Assembly: GCA_963812505.1 (NCBI GenBank)
Contig: CAWEVM010000005.1
Span: forward strand, 1 to 64,000
DNA: 64,000 nt
Source: JAMXLO01 sp963812505
GTDB lineage: Bacteria; Pseudomonadota; Alphaproteobacteria; Acetobacterales; Acetobacteraceae
Direction: 5' to 3'
How positions within the stretch are numbered: position 1 is the first letter of the stretch; the number at the start of each line of letters is the position of its first letter. The position numbers were made by a program, and so were the translations under genes. Positions 26,442 through 34,592 of the stretch are shown here, piece by piece. The notes beneath the pieces are model-generated. The model ran no database searches. It was not told the DNA's origin and saw only the letters and a program-made list of their open reading frames with translations.

Positions 26442-27319
26442 TCGATGTTCTGTACCTGCTCGCGCAACTGCTCGATGGTGGCCTTCAGCTTTAAGCCAGT
26501 GGCGGTCAGCGCGACCGAGGCTGATTTGCTACAGAGTGTATTGGCCTCGCGGTTGAACTCCTGCATCAGGAAATCGAGGCGCCTCCCGATGTTCGCCGCC
26601 TCGCGCAGCAACACGTGTGCCGCCTCGATGTGGCTGGCCAGGCGGTCCAGTTCCTCGCGCACGTCGGACCGCGCGGCCAGCAGCGCAACCTCCTGCGCGA
26701 TGCGTTCCTCGGGCAGCGATGGCGCTTCGCGCAACAGCGCGGACAGGTTCTCCATGATCCGGGCGCGCTGCGCCGCGGGCTGATCGGCTGCTTCGGCAGC
26801 TGCCTCGCGGTGCAGTGCAGCGATCTCATCCAGCAGACCTGTGAGCGTCGCCGCAAGCCGCGTGCCCTCGGACTGACGCGCCTCGATCAGTGCGGCCAGC
26901 GCGCGTGAAAACCCCGCCGCCACCGCGTCGGTGTCCTGCGCGACTTCTTCGGTCTGCGCCGGCCTCAGAACGCCTGGCAGGCCGAGCAGCGTTTCGGCGC
27001 GAGGCACCGGGCTGCCGGGGATGCGGCTATGCAGTTCCATCGCCAGCGTCAGCGCCTGCTCCAGCGCTGTGGGATCCGCGACCAGGCGCGGCTCGCTCTC
27101 GCGCTTGACGGACAGATTGGCGGTGAGGTTACCACGCTTCAGCAGCCTCCCCGTGGCCGCGCGCAGCAAGGGCTCCAGCGCATCCCAGCCGGACGGCAAT
27201 CGGAAGCGCAGATCGAGGCCGCGGCCGTTGACGCTGCGCAGTTCCCAAACCCAGGAGAGGCCCGCCGCAGTGCCCTCCGCGCGGGCGAATCCTGTCATTG
27301 AGGCGAGCGATGCGGTCAT
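26438..27319 (-). CDS. yicC: YicC-family endoribonuclease
   Basis: 293 residues starting TASLASMTGFARAEG, the standard N-terminus, with WELRSVNGRGLDLRFRLP following. The C-terminal DUF1732 part reads LDFLMQEFNREANTLCSKS and ATGLKLKATIEQLREQVQNI. YicC family members are metal-dependent endoribonucleases with a role in small-RNA turnover. Paired with gmk. The longer frame to 27406 has no family sequence. Confidence 0.93.
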   Translation of the reverse strand: MTASLASMTGFARAEGTAAGLSWVWELRSVNGRGLDLRFRLPSGWDALEPLLRAATGRLLKRGNLTANLSVKRESEPRLVADPTALEQALTLAMELHSRIPGSPVPRAETLLGLPGVLRPAQTEEVAQDTDAVAAGFSRALAALIEARQSEGTRLAATLTGLLDEIAALHREAAAEAADQPAAQRARIMENLSALLREAPSLPEERIAQEVALLAARSDVREELDRLASHIEAAHVLLREAANIGRRLDFLMQEFNREANTLCSKSASVALTATGLKLKATIEQLREQVQNIE

Positions 27320-27670
27320 GGCAGGCCTTGTATCAGCCAAGGAGCATTCTGAGAATCCTGAGTGGTGGATGAAGTTCGTACCACGCTCATCGGTGCGATG
27401 TGGCATAGATCTCCGGAGCAGAGCGTCTCTGGCGAACGCCCCATCTCGCGGGCGGCGTTGCTATGGCGGTCCGGCACAAGCCGATCGATACAAACCTCGG
27501 CGGTGTACTGAATGCCGTTCTGGCCGCGGCGGAAGCGGTCCGCACCGGCGCGTTCAGACATGAACTCGGACATGTCTCGGTTGAGCGACGCAGGAGTGAG
27601 CACCGACGCCGATGGGTTATCGTTCGTGCCAGAAGCCCGCTGGGTCGGCTTCGTCTCTGACGAAGGGACG
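27320..27670. other. Gap between yicC and rplI
   Basis: No gene is convincing here: the open frames on both strands lack domains and codon pattern. It should hold the yicC promoter and the end of the ribosomal-protein transcript. I see no strong terminator hairpin. Confidence 0.4.
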
Positions 27671-28246
27671 TCAGACCTGTGGCTGCTCCGGTTCGGCGCC
27701 AGGATCGAACATCGCAGCCGCGTCGAGGGCGGCCTCTTCTTCCTCCGCCTCGGCGCCAACCCGTTCGCCACGCGCCTGCCGCTCCGCCTCTTCCGGGCTG
27801 CGCGCCACGTTCACGATAACGGGGATCGACACCTCCGGGTGCAGCGCCACGCGCACCCGGGAGAGCCCGATCGTCTTGATCGGGTGCTCGAGCAACACCT
27901 GCTGCCGGTTGATCGTCAGGCCGGCCTCGGTGGTCATCTCGGCGATGTCGCGCGAAGACACCGAGCCGTACAGGCTGCCCGATTCACCCGCCTGACGGAT
28001 GATCACCACGGAAATCCCGGCGACCCGTTCGGCGACCCGCTCCGCCTCCTCGCGGCGCTTCAGATTTTGCGCCTCAAGCTGGGCACGCTCCTGCTCGAAG
28101 CGGGCCATATTATCCTTGCTTGCCCGCAGCGCCTTCTTCTGCGGCAGCAGGTAGTTGCGAGCGAAGCCAGGCTTCACCTTCACCAGGTCGCCCATCTGCC
28201 CCAGCTTTTCCACGCGTTGGAGCAGGATCAGTTCCACATCGGCCAT
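27671..28246 (-). CDS. rplI: 50S ribosomal protein L9
   Basis: 191 residues. The N-terminal domain opens with VELILLQRVEKLGQMGDLVK and contains GFARNYLLPQKKALRA, the L9 signature. The long connecting helix and C-terminal domain follow (EAGLTINRQQVLLEHPIKTI). The acidic C-terminal tail (EAEEEEAALDAAAM) is an extension seen in alphaproteobacteria. Part of the rpsF-rpsR-rplI operon. Confidence 0.97.
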   Translation of the reverse strand: MADVELILLQRVEKLGQMGDLVKVKPGFARNYLLPQKKALRASKDNMARFEQERAQLEAQNLKRREEAERVAERVAGISVVIIRQAGESGSLYGSVSSRDIAEMTTEAGLTINRQQVLLEHPIKTIGLSRVRVALHPEVSIPVIVNVARSPEEAERQARGERVGAEAEEEEAALDAAAMFDPGAEPEQPQV

Positions 28247-28257
28247 GGTCCGCTCCG

Positions 28258-28533
28258 TCAGCTCACGATGTAGGGCAGCAAGGCGAGAAAGCGGGCACGC
28301 TTGATCGCCACCGCCAGTTCGCGCTGCTTCTTGGCAGAGACCGCCGTGATGCGGCTGGGCACGATCTTGCCGCGCTCCGACAGGAAGCGGGACAGCAGGC
28401 GCACATCTTTGTAGTCGATCTTCGGTGCGTTGGGGCCGGAGAACGGGCAGGACTTGCGACGGCGATAAAATGGCCGCCGCGCACCGACGGCGGCGCGGCG
28501 GGCGGCCGGATTGATCTCAGTGGTCTCGGACAT
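28258..28533 (-). CDS. rpsR: 30S ribosomal protein S18
   Basis: 91 residues, with IDYKDVRLLSRFLSERGKIV and SRITAVSAKKQRELAVAIKRARF, the conserved S18 core. It lies 3 bases after rpsF and 11 before rplI. Binds with S6 to the platform of the small subunit. Confidence 0.97.
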   Translation of the reverse strand: MSETTEINPAARRAAVGARRPFYRRRKSCPFSGPNAPKIDYKDVRLLSRFLSERGKIVPSRITAVSAKKQRELAVAIKRARFLALLPYIVS

Positions 28534-28536
28534 GAT

Positions 28537-29001
28537 CTATTCCTCGGCTCCGACGCGGAAGTCTTCGCGGAACTCCTCGCGGGCACGAAATTCCTCGCGG
28601 TCGTCGAAACCGCGGCGCCGACCGCTGTCGAACCGGCCAGCAGGCTTGGGGCCACGAAACGAGCGCTCGCGATCGTCGGACTTGCGCGACAGAATGGCGG
28701 AGGGAGCTTCCTCGATCTCATCCACACGGATGGTCATGAAGCGGAGAATGTCTTCGTTCAGACCGAGCTGGCGCTCGATCTCGTTAATGAAGGCAGGTTT
28801 TGCGTCGAGGCCCAGCAGCATGTAGTGGCCCTTGCGGTTCTTCTTGATCCGATAGGCCAGTCCGCGAAGACCCCAATACTCGCGCTTCCTGACCGCCCCG
28901 CCGTCCGTCTCAAGCTGGCTGGCGATGTCGTCGGCGACGCCTTCGACCTGCTGTTGTGTGACATCGTTGCGCGCGATCAGCACGCACTCATAAAGCGGCA
29001 T
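28537..29001 (-). CDS. rpsF: 30S ribosomal protein S6
   Basis: 154 residues from ATG 29001, preceded by AGGGAGC. The core MPLYECVLIARNDVTQQQVE and YWGLRGLAYRIKKNRKGHYM are typical, as is LRFMTIRVDEIEE. The C-terminal tail is long, charged and Arg-rich (GRFDSGRRRGFDDREEFRA), as in many alphaproteobacteria. The longer frame to 29190 is upstream leader. First gene of the operon. Confidence 0.97.
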   Translation of the reverse strand: MPLYECVLIARNDVTQQQVEGVADDIASQLETDGGAVRKREYWGLRGLAYRIKKNRKGHYMLLGLDAKPAFINEIERQLGLNEDILRFMTIRVDEIEEAPSAILSRKSDDRERSFRGPKPAGRFDSGRRRGFDDREEFRAREEFREDFRVGAEE

Positions 29002-29113
29002 GGATTGCTCCCTATGGCTGGAGGCCCGTCTCAATGCGGGCATAACCGAGGACGATGCCGTCGTCGCCCGGCAGGGGAGGCGGGGTAAAGCATGAATACG
29101 GCACGATAAGCAA

Positions 29114-29143
29114 GGGGCCGGCCTGCGAAAGCAGACCGGCCCC
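29114..29143 (-). terminator. Stem-loop after the NHL gene, likely terminator
   Basis: GGGGCCGG pairs with CCGGCCCC around an inner CTGC-GAAA-GCAG hairpin, with one mismatch. On the minus strand the stem is followed by TTGCTTATCGTG, only weakly T-rich. It lies 54 bases past the NHL stop and upstream of rpsF, so it probably ends the NHL/DUF1501/DUF1800 transcript. Confidence 0.6.
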
Positions 29144-29196
29144 GGGCAAGTGACGCGATCCGCGTGGCGTTGCCCGCCACGTGGCCGCAAGGTCCC

Positions 29197-30297
29197 TTAC
29201 AGGTTTGCCTGGAAGTCCTGGTAATCGCGCACCTTCTTGTACACCTGGAGCCGGTTGCGCTGGCTGTCGGCCACAATGATCTCGTCGGTGGCTGGGTTGA
29301 AGTCCACTGCGGTCGGGAAGCAGAAGCGCCACAGCGGCTCTGAGTTACGCACCCGGCGATACGCCTTCATCATGTCCGGATTGGCATCGACGCTCTGCTT
29401 GGCCCACTTCGAGAACACCTGCGCGTCGCCGACCAGGTTGGTGAGCGGCGTGCCGTCGGCCTCGAAGATGCTGACGCGATGATTGCCCCAGTCGGTGACG
29501 TAGATGTCGCCGTCCGGATCGACCGCCACATCTGTCGGGTGATTGAGCAGGCCTGCCTTCGGATACTCATGCTGCGGCAGGCTCGAGACGTACGGTCCCA
29601 GATACGTTACGGCATAGGCGTCCGGCGACGATGGAAGCGTCCCGTACTTGCCGATGCTCATCAGGAAGTGCCCCTGCGGCGACAGCTTCTGCACGCGGTG
29701 GTTCTTCCAATCCGCGACGTAGATATTGCCAGCTTTGTCGGTGGTGATACCCCAGGGCTGATTGAACTCGCCCTCACCCGACCCCGCCTTGCCGCATTGA
29801 GCGACCAGTTTGCCCTCCGGCGAGAACACCTGCAGCCGGCAATTGCCGCTGTCCGCGACGATGAGGTTGCCGTTCTTCTCAACTGCCAGTCCGGCGGGAC
29901 GCAGCAATTCGCCGTCGCCGCTGCCGGTCTTGCCGAACTTGTACTGGAACTTGCCGTTGGGATCGAACACCGAGATGGTGTTGGTCCACTCATCCGAGCA
30001 GAACACGCGACCGTCCTGGCCGACTGCGACGCCGAACGGCCAGGTGGCCTTCCCGTCGCCTTCGCCGTGCTGGAAGAACTCGGACACCAGTTCCTCGTCG
30101 CCAGGTCCGCCCAGCTTGATGCGGTTCACCCGCATGCCGAAGTTGTTCTCGTTGCCGCGGTTGGCAGTATAGAGGTCGCCCTCATTGCCGAGGCACATCG
30201 TCTGGATATAGTTGAACCCGGTGCCCGTCGCAGCGCCACGCCCAATGGCATGGCTCCAGTCATAGGCCCTGCCTCGAACGACTGTGGTTAGCGCCAT
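29197..30297 (-). CDS. NHL-repeat beta-propeller protein
   Basis: 366 residues with repeated NHL units: WPFGVAVGQDGRVFCSDEWT, LRPAGLAVEKNGNLIVADSG, FNQPWGITTDKAGNIYVADW and LNHPTDVAVDPDGDIYVTDW, each followed by NHRV- or NCRL-type residues. This predicts a six-bladed propeller that binds protein or ligand. There is no signal peptide, so it is probably cytoplasmic. Third gene of the unit with DUF1501 and DUF1800; its specific role is unknown. Confidence 0.85.
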   Translation of the reverse strand: MALTTVVRGRAYDWSHAIGRGAATGTGFNYIQTMCLGNEGDLYTANRGNENNFGMRVNRIKLGGPGDEELVSEFFQHGEGDGKATWPFGVAVGQDGRVFCSDEWTNTISVFDPNGKFQYKFGKTGSGDGELLRPAGLAVEKNGNLIVADSGNCRLQVFSPEGKLVAQCGKAGSGEGEFNQPWGITTDKAGNIYVADWKNHRVQKLSPQGHFLMSIGKYGTLPSSPDAYAVTYLGPYVSSLPQHEYPKAGLLNHPTDVAVDPDGDIYVTDWGNHRVSIFEADGTPLTNLVGDAQVFSKWAKQSVDANPDMMKAYRRVRNSEPLWRFCFPTAVDFNPATDEIIVADSQRNRLQVYKKVRDYQDFQANL

Positions 30298-30330
30298 AAT
30301 CCCCTCCCTTCATCAATAAGCCAAAGCCCA

Positions 30331-30364
30331 CCCTCGTTCCCGGATTTGCATCCGGGAACGAGGG
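30331..30364 (-). repeat. Perfect 15-bp inverted repeat between the DUF1501 and NHL genes
   Basis: CCCTCGTTCCCGGAT is followed by a 4-base loop (TTGC) and its exact complement. The hairpin starts 20 bases after the DUF1501 stop and ends 33 bases before the NHL start. No T-run follows, so it is more likely an mRNA-stabilising or processing element than a full terminator. Confidence 0.75.
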
Positions 30365-30384
30365 CAGTCGGGATTCCACCTGGC

Positions 30385-31521
30385 CTAGTGAAGGAAGGCC
30401 GGCTTCTCGTAGGTGCCGTTCACGATCGGCGCCGGGTTCAGGCCCATCCACTTGTCGAGGATGGTCGAGTAGATGCTGCGGAAGTCCATGCTCGGGTTCA
30501 AATCGCCCTGCACGAGCTTGTTCGCGTCAAGCGACGGGTATTCGCCGTAGTGACCGCCCTTGACCTTATCGCCGAGGACGAACGTCGCACCGGCGGCGCC
30601 GTGATCGGTGCCGGAGCCGTTGTCACGCACGCGGCGGCCGAACTCCGAGAACATCAGCACGATGACGTTGTCAGCCGCGTTGTGCGCCCGCAGATCGGTC
30701 ATGAAGGCCTCGAGACCCTCGGTGACCGCGGTCCATAGATTGCCGTGCAGCGGGTTCTGCCCGGCATGGGAGTCGAAGCTGCCGTGGTCGCAGTAGAATA
30801 CCCGGGTGCCGAGATTGGCGAGATGCACCTGGGCGACGCCGCGGAGCTTCTGCGCGATCGTGGTGTTCGGGTACTGCACGTCGGACTTGTAGAGGCCCGG
30901 CGCCACCTTCAGGATGTCGGCGCCCTTCAGCCCGTCGAGGCCGGTGGTGCCGAGGTAATCCATGACCCCGCTGCCCTCGATCGGCTGGTACATGTGGGAG
31001 AAGGTCTCGAGTACCTTCAGCCGCTGTGCCTGGTCGCGGATCGTCGGCAGGAAGCCATATTGCTCCAGCGGGCCGGCCACGCAGGCGACCGGAACGTTGG
31101 GGACCGAGAGCGCCCGGAACAGGCACGGTCCGAAGCTCACGCAGGTGACGACGTTCTCTTTCTTCGGGTCGAACTCGCGCACCACGCGACCCAGCCAGCC
31201 TTCGGTGCCGACCTTCTCGGCCTCGCAGGTGTGCCAGATATCCATGGAGCGGAAGTGCGACCGCGGTGAGTTGAGATAGCCGACGCCGTGCATGATGGCG
31301 AGCTTGTCGTCATCCCAGAACTTCTTCAGGGGCGCCATGTAGTTCGGAATGGCGTGAGCCTGGTCGAGATGGATCATATCGCTGTCGGAGATCCCGACCG
31401 CCTTGCGATTGTCCTTGTACAGGCCGTTGTTGTACGGGATAACGGTATTCAGGTAGTCGTTGCCGCCCGTGAGCTGCAACACGACCAGCACCGGATCCTT
31501 CGATTGCTGCATTGCCGACAT
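30385..31521 (-). CDS. DUF1501 domain protein
   Basis: 378 residues. It begins with VLVVLQLTGGNDYLNTVIPY, the DUF1501 opening, and contains YCDHGSFDSHAGQN and VIVLMFSEFGRRVRDNGSGT ahead of DHGAAGATFVLGD, which correspond to metal-site motifs of the alkaline-phosphatase-like fold. Family members usually carry a Tat signal; none is present here. DUF1501 and DUF1800 genes are almost always neighbours and their joint function is unknown. An AGGAGG site precedes ATG 31521. Confidence 0.88.
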   Translation of the reverse strand: MSAMQQSKDPVLVVLQLTGGNDYLNTVIPYNNGLYKDNRKAVGISDSDMIHLDQAHAIPNYMAPLKKFWDDDKLAIMHGVGYLNSPRSHFRSMDIWHTCEAEKVGTEGWLGRVVREFDPKKENVVTCVSFGPCLFRALSVPNVPVACVAGPLEQYGFLPTIRDQAQRLKVLETFSHMYQPIEGSGVMDYLGTTGLDGLKGADILKVAPGLYKSDVQYPNTTIAQKLRGVAQVHLANLGTRVFYCDHGSFDSHAGQNPLHGNLWTAVTEGLEAFMTDLRAHNAADNVIVLMFSEFGRRVRDNGSGTDHGAAGATFVLGDKVKGGHYGEYPSLDANKLVQGDLNPSMDFRSIYSTILDKWMGLNPAPIVNGTYEKPAFLH

Positions 31522-31554
31522 AAAGTAGTTCCTCCTATCCGTTCCGTGTCATGT

Positions 31555-32959
31555 TCAGCCGAACTGGTATTCGCGGGTCGCCGCGATGAGCTGCATCATC
31601 TCGGCGGCACGCCTTGAGGCGTTCTGCGCGTTGGCGCCATCCCAACTGATCTCGCCCCACTGTTTCGCGGCGTCGGTAAGCTCTTTCTTGGTGTCCGCGC
31701 TCACTTCGAGAGGGCCAAGCAGGTCGAGGCAGTTGGTAACGAGCTGGTCGGGAGTCTTGGTGCCCTGCGCCTTCAGGCGGTTGATGATCGCCTGAACGCC
31801 TGGCAGGTCGGGATTGCCGATCTGCGCCGCGACGAAGTTGATGCGCGACATCAGCGAGCCGCTGTTGATCCACTCCTTGCCGGTGTGCCAACCCTCGACC
31901 GATGGCGGGTTGAGCAGGTCCTGTCCCATGTACGCGGGCTGCATCGACAGCTCGCCATAGCCAGGCTTCGGCAGCTCATAGCCACCGACCAGACGCAGCG
32001 TGCCGACGACCACTTCGGCCGGCGACTTCAGGTGCTGATAGCGGGCCTTCTTGAAGAAGTCCGACTTGAACAGTGCCTGCAGAACCGGAGTCATCTCATA
32101 CTTCGAACTCCTTGAACGCCTTCATCAGCGTGGCGATCGCTGCCGGATCCCGCGGCTCCTCGATCGACCAGGCAGGGACCTGCGGTTCGTCAGCCACGAA
32201 GAAGTTGTACAGGTGACGACAGATGAATTTCGCGCAGGCGTCCTGCTGCACGACGATGTCGATGATGTCCTCGCCATTGAAGTTGCCCTTGTGGCCGAGG
32301 AATGTCTTCTCGCCGTCATCGTGGTCTTCCGGACGGTACTCGAACTTCCAGGGGAAGCGGCCGTACGGCAGACGCGGCAGCTTGGTCTCGAAGGTCCAGC
32401 CGGTGAAGGCGCGCGATGCTTCGCGAACATCCACTTCGGTGTAGTTGCCGGCGCCGAGACTGAACAGTTCGAGCAGCTCACGGCCCCAGTTCTCATTCAC
32501 CGCGGTGCCGTGGTTCTGGTTGTTGTCCAGCCAGAAGATCATCGTTGGGTTCTTCGCGATCGTCACCAGCAGGTCGCGGTAGTTGCCCATGCCCCTGCGG
32601 CGGAACAGCTCGATCTGCTCCAGCAACTGATCGTAGTTGTCGACCTTCGAATTGCCGGTGGCGAACACGCTGTGCCAGAACAGCGCCATCTTCTCCTGCA
32701 GCGGGCGCTTGGTATTCACCAGGTAGTACATGTAGTTCACGTTGCCCATCGGCGGCTGGCCGCCCGGTAGCAACGCGGCAGGCTGATGACGCAACAGCGT
32801 GTAGGGATCGACCGCCGGCTGCGAAGCCGGGTTCAGCAATTCGTCGACTGTAGCGTCGTACCCCTTCGCCACGCGTGCCTCAAGCTCGTCGCGGGTCGCG
32901 CCAAAGCCTGCCCGCCGCATCAGATGGGCCATCAACGCGATGTCGTCTTGGTGTGCCAT
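31555..32959 (-). pseudogene. DUF1800 domain protein split by a one-base frameshift
   Basis: Two frames cover one DUF1800 protein. 32959-32096 gives 287 residues (ALMAHLMRRAGFGATRDELE ... ENWGRELLELFSLGAGNYTE ... ATLMKAFKEFEV) and stops. 32094-31555 gives 179 residues beginning MTPVLQALFKSDFFKKARYQ and including SVEGWHTGKEWINSGSLMSR. In intact homologues the junction reads KAFKE-x-x-Y-E-M-T-P-V-L; removal of one base near 32100-32104 restores YEMTPVL. The stop and the downstream start are arranged TGA-G-ATG, so reinitiation could still yield both halves. No signal peptide. Confidence 0.85.
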
Positions 32960-33617
32960 GTGCGTTCCTCCAACTTCACCGAAATGCCAAATCCTGAACC
33001 GCTATCATCCTCCGCCAAGCTACGCCGAACGCGCGCACGGTGACGCCGGACGGCCATAGTTCTGTTGCATCCGCGTCGCACGGGAACGGCTGACGTCCCC
33101 GCGCCTCAGGCCAGCGAACGTGATGTGGTTGCTGCCTCTGCGTCGTAGGGGAGTATGCGCTCTCTCATACGTCTCCGCCAGCTTAGAACGCCCGACGCTA
33201 TGACGGACCCCGCGCCCGGCGCCACCTGCGGTAAAAATTCCGTGATGGCTGGCGTGCTGCAAGGCAGAACCGTGCAGCATCCTCGTTTCCCGTCGCGCTT
33301 CGGACGAAGGGCGCGCGTTCCTGCATTCTTTACCGCGCAGGCCGTGGTTCAACCGGCCGGTCAGGCAACGCCCCGCCTGCGGCCTGGAGTGTCGGCCGGT
33401 CATCCACATGAAGAAAACAGTCACGCCATACACGCCCCCTCGCAGGCCATCAGCATCGGGTCGCTCCGGATCCCGCCATCGTTCTTGGCAAGTTCATCCG
33501 GCGTGGAGACACGTTGGCTCCCGTGCCGACTTTTCGGGAGCCTTGCGGCGATTGGTTCATTTGTCCAATCTAAAGATGCGATTTCATCAATAGACGCAGC
33601 AAATAGGGGAAGTACCA
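32960..33617. other. 658-base divergent intergenic region
   Basis: It separates the DUF1800 operon from oxyR and should contain both promoters. No reading frame here has protein-like features. The last 80 bases are AT-rich relative to the rest and contain a possible operator at 33550-33570. The rest shows nothing I can name. Confidence 0.5.
33550..33570 (+). promoter_or_regulatory. Candidate operator upstream of oxyR
   Basis: GATTGG and CCAATC flank 9 bases in an AT-rich stretch 48 bases before the oxyR start. A dyad at this place fits autoregulation by a LysR-type protein, but it is not a match to the full OxyR consensus. Confidence 0.35.
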
Positions 33618-34592
33618 TTGACCCTTGCTGAGTTGCGCTATCTCGTCGCGGTCGCGGACCTGCGGCACTTCGGTCGAGCGGCGGAACGCTGCCGCATCAC
33701 CCAGCCCACGCTGAGCAGCCAGTTAAGGAAGCTGGAAGAGGGGCTCGGCGTGCCTCTGGTGGAGCGCACCACGCGGTTCGTAACCCTCACCCCAATCGGG
33801 GAAAGTGTGGTTGAGCACGCGCGCCGCATCCTGGAGGAGGCGGACCAGATCTCCGCACTGGTCCGCCACCGGCATGGGACACTCACCAGCGTGCTGCGTC
33901 TCGGCATCATCCCGACGCTCAGTCCTTATATTCTGCCGCTGCTGCTGACGCGGCTGCACCAGGCCTTTCCGGATCTCCGGCTGGTGCTGCGGGAGGATCT
34001 GACCGACCACCTGCTCGACGCGCTCGACGCATTCGCGCTGGATGTTCTGTTGATTGCCTTGCCGGAACAGGGTGCCGCCTACCGCTCGATGCCCCTGTTT
34101 CGCGAACCGTTCTGCTTCGCCTGTCCGACCGAACACGCGCTGGCGAACCGTCCGGTCGTGACGGAGCGAGAGCTTGCACAGGAGTCGCTTTTGCTGCTCG
34201 ACGAAGGTCACTGTCTGCGCGACCAGGCGTTGGCCGTGTGCGGTAACCAATCGCCCAACCGCGACGGAGCCGGAGACGATTTCCGCGCGACCAGTCTGGA
34301 GACGATTTCCGAAATGGTGGCGGCAGGTCTGGGCTGCACATTGCTGCCGGCCATGGCTGTGCCTTATCTGACGGCGCGGCACAGTCGGCTGGAAGTGCGG
34401 CCGCTTCAGGCAAAGAGAGCATACAGGCACATCGGCCTGCTGTGGCGCGCGAGCTTCCCACGCAGTGAAGACCTCGAAGTGTTTGGCAGGTTCATTCAAC
34501 AACAGCTGCCCGACACTGTGGAGCTGATCGGCGCCATCGGACCGACAGCGAATCCTGCCCGGGTTCGACCAGGGTCAAGCCCGACGCCGTGA
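33618..34592 (+). CDS. oxyR: Peroxide-sensing LysR-type regulator OxyR
   Basis: 324 residues. An N-terminal winged HTH (LRHFGRAAERCRITQPTLSS) is followed by the substrate domain. The two redox cysteines stand in LLLDEGHCLRDQALAVC at residues 199 and 208, the same numbers as in E. coli OxyR, so it should sense hydrogen peroxide through a disulfide. TTG 33618 is the likely start, 6-8 bases after GGGGAAG. The C-terminal tail of about 20 residues is an extension. The stop overlaps the next gene (GTGA), so the nuclease fusion is co-translated. Confidence 0.92.
   Translation: MTLAELRYLVAVADLRHFGRAAERCRITQPTLSSQLRKLEEGLGVPLVERTTRFVTLTPIGESVVEHARRILEEADQISALVRHRHGTLTSVLRLGIIPTLSPYILPLLLTRLHQAFPDLRLVLREDLTDHLLDALDAFALDVLLIALPEQGAAYRSMPLFREPFCFACPTEHALANRPVVTERELAQESLLLLDEGHCLRDQALAVCGNQSPNRDGAGDDFRATSLETISEMVAAGLGCTLLPAMAVPYLTARHSRLEVRPLQAKRAYRHIGLLWRASFPRSEDLEVFGRFIQQQLPDTVELIGAIGPTANPARVRPGSSPTP

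Noticed and set aside
33020..33433. 137-residue minus-strand frame in the oxyR upstream region
   Set aside because: Arg-rich random-looking composition, typical of a chance frame in GC-rich DNA.
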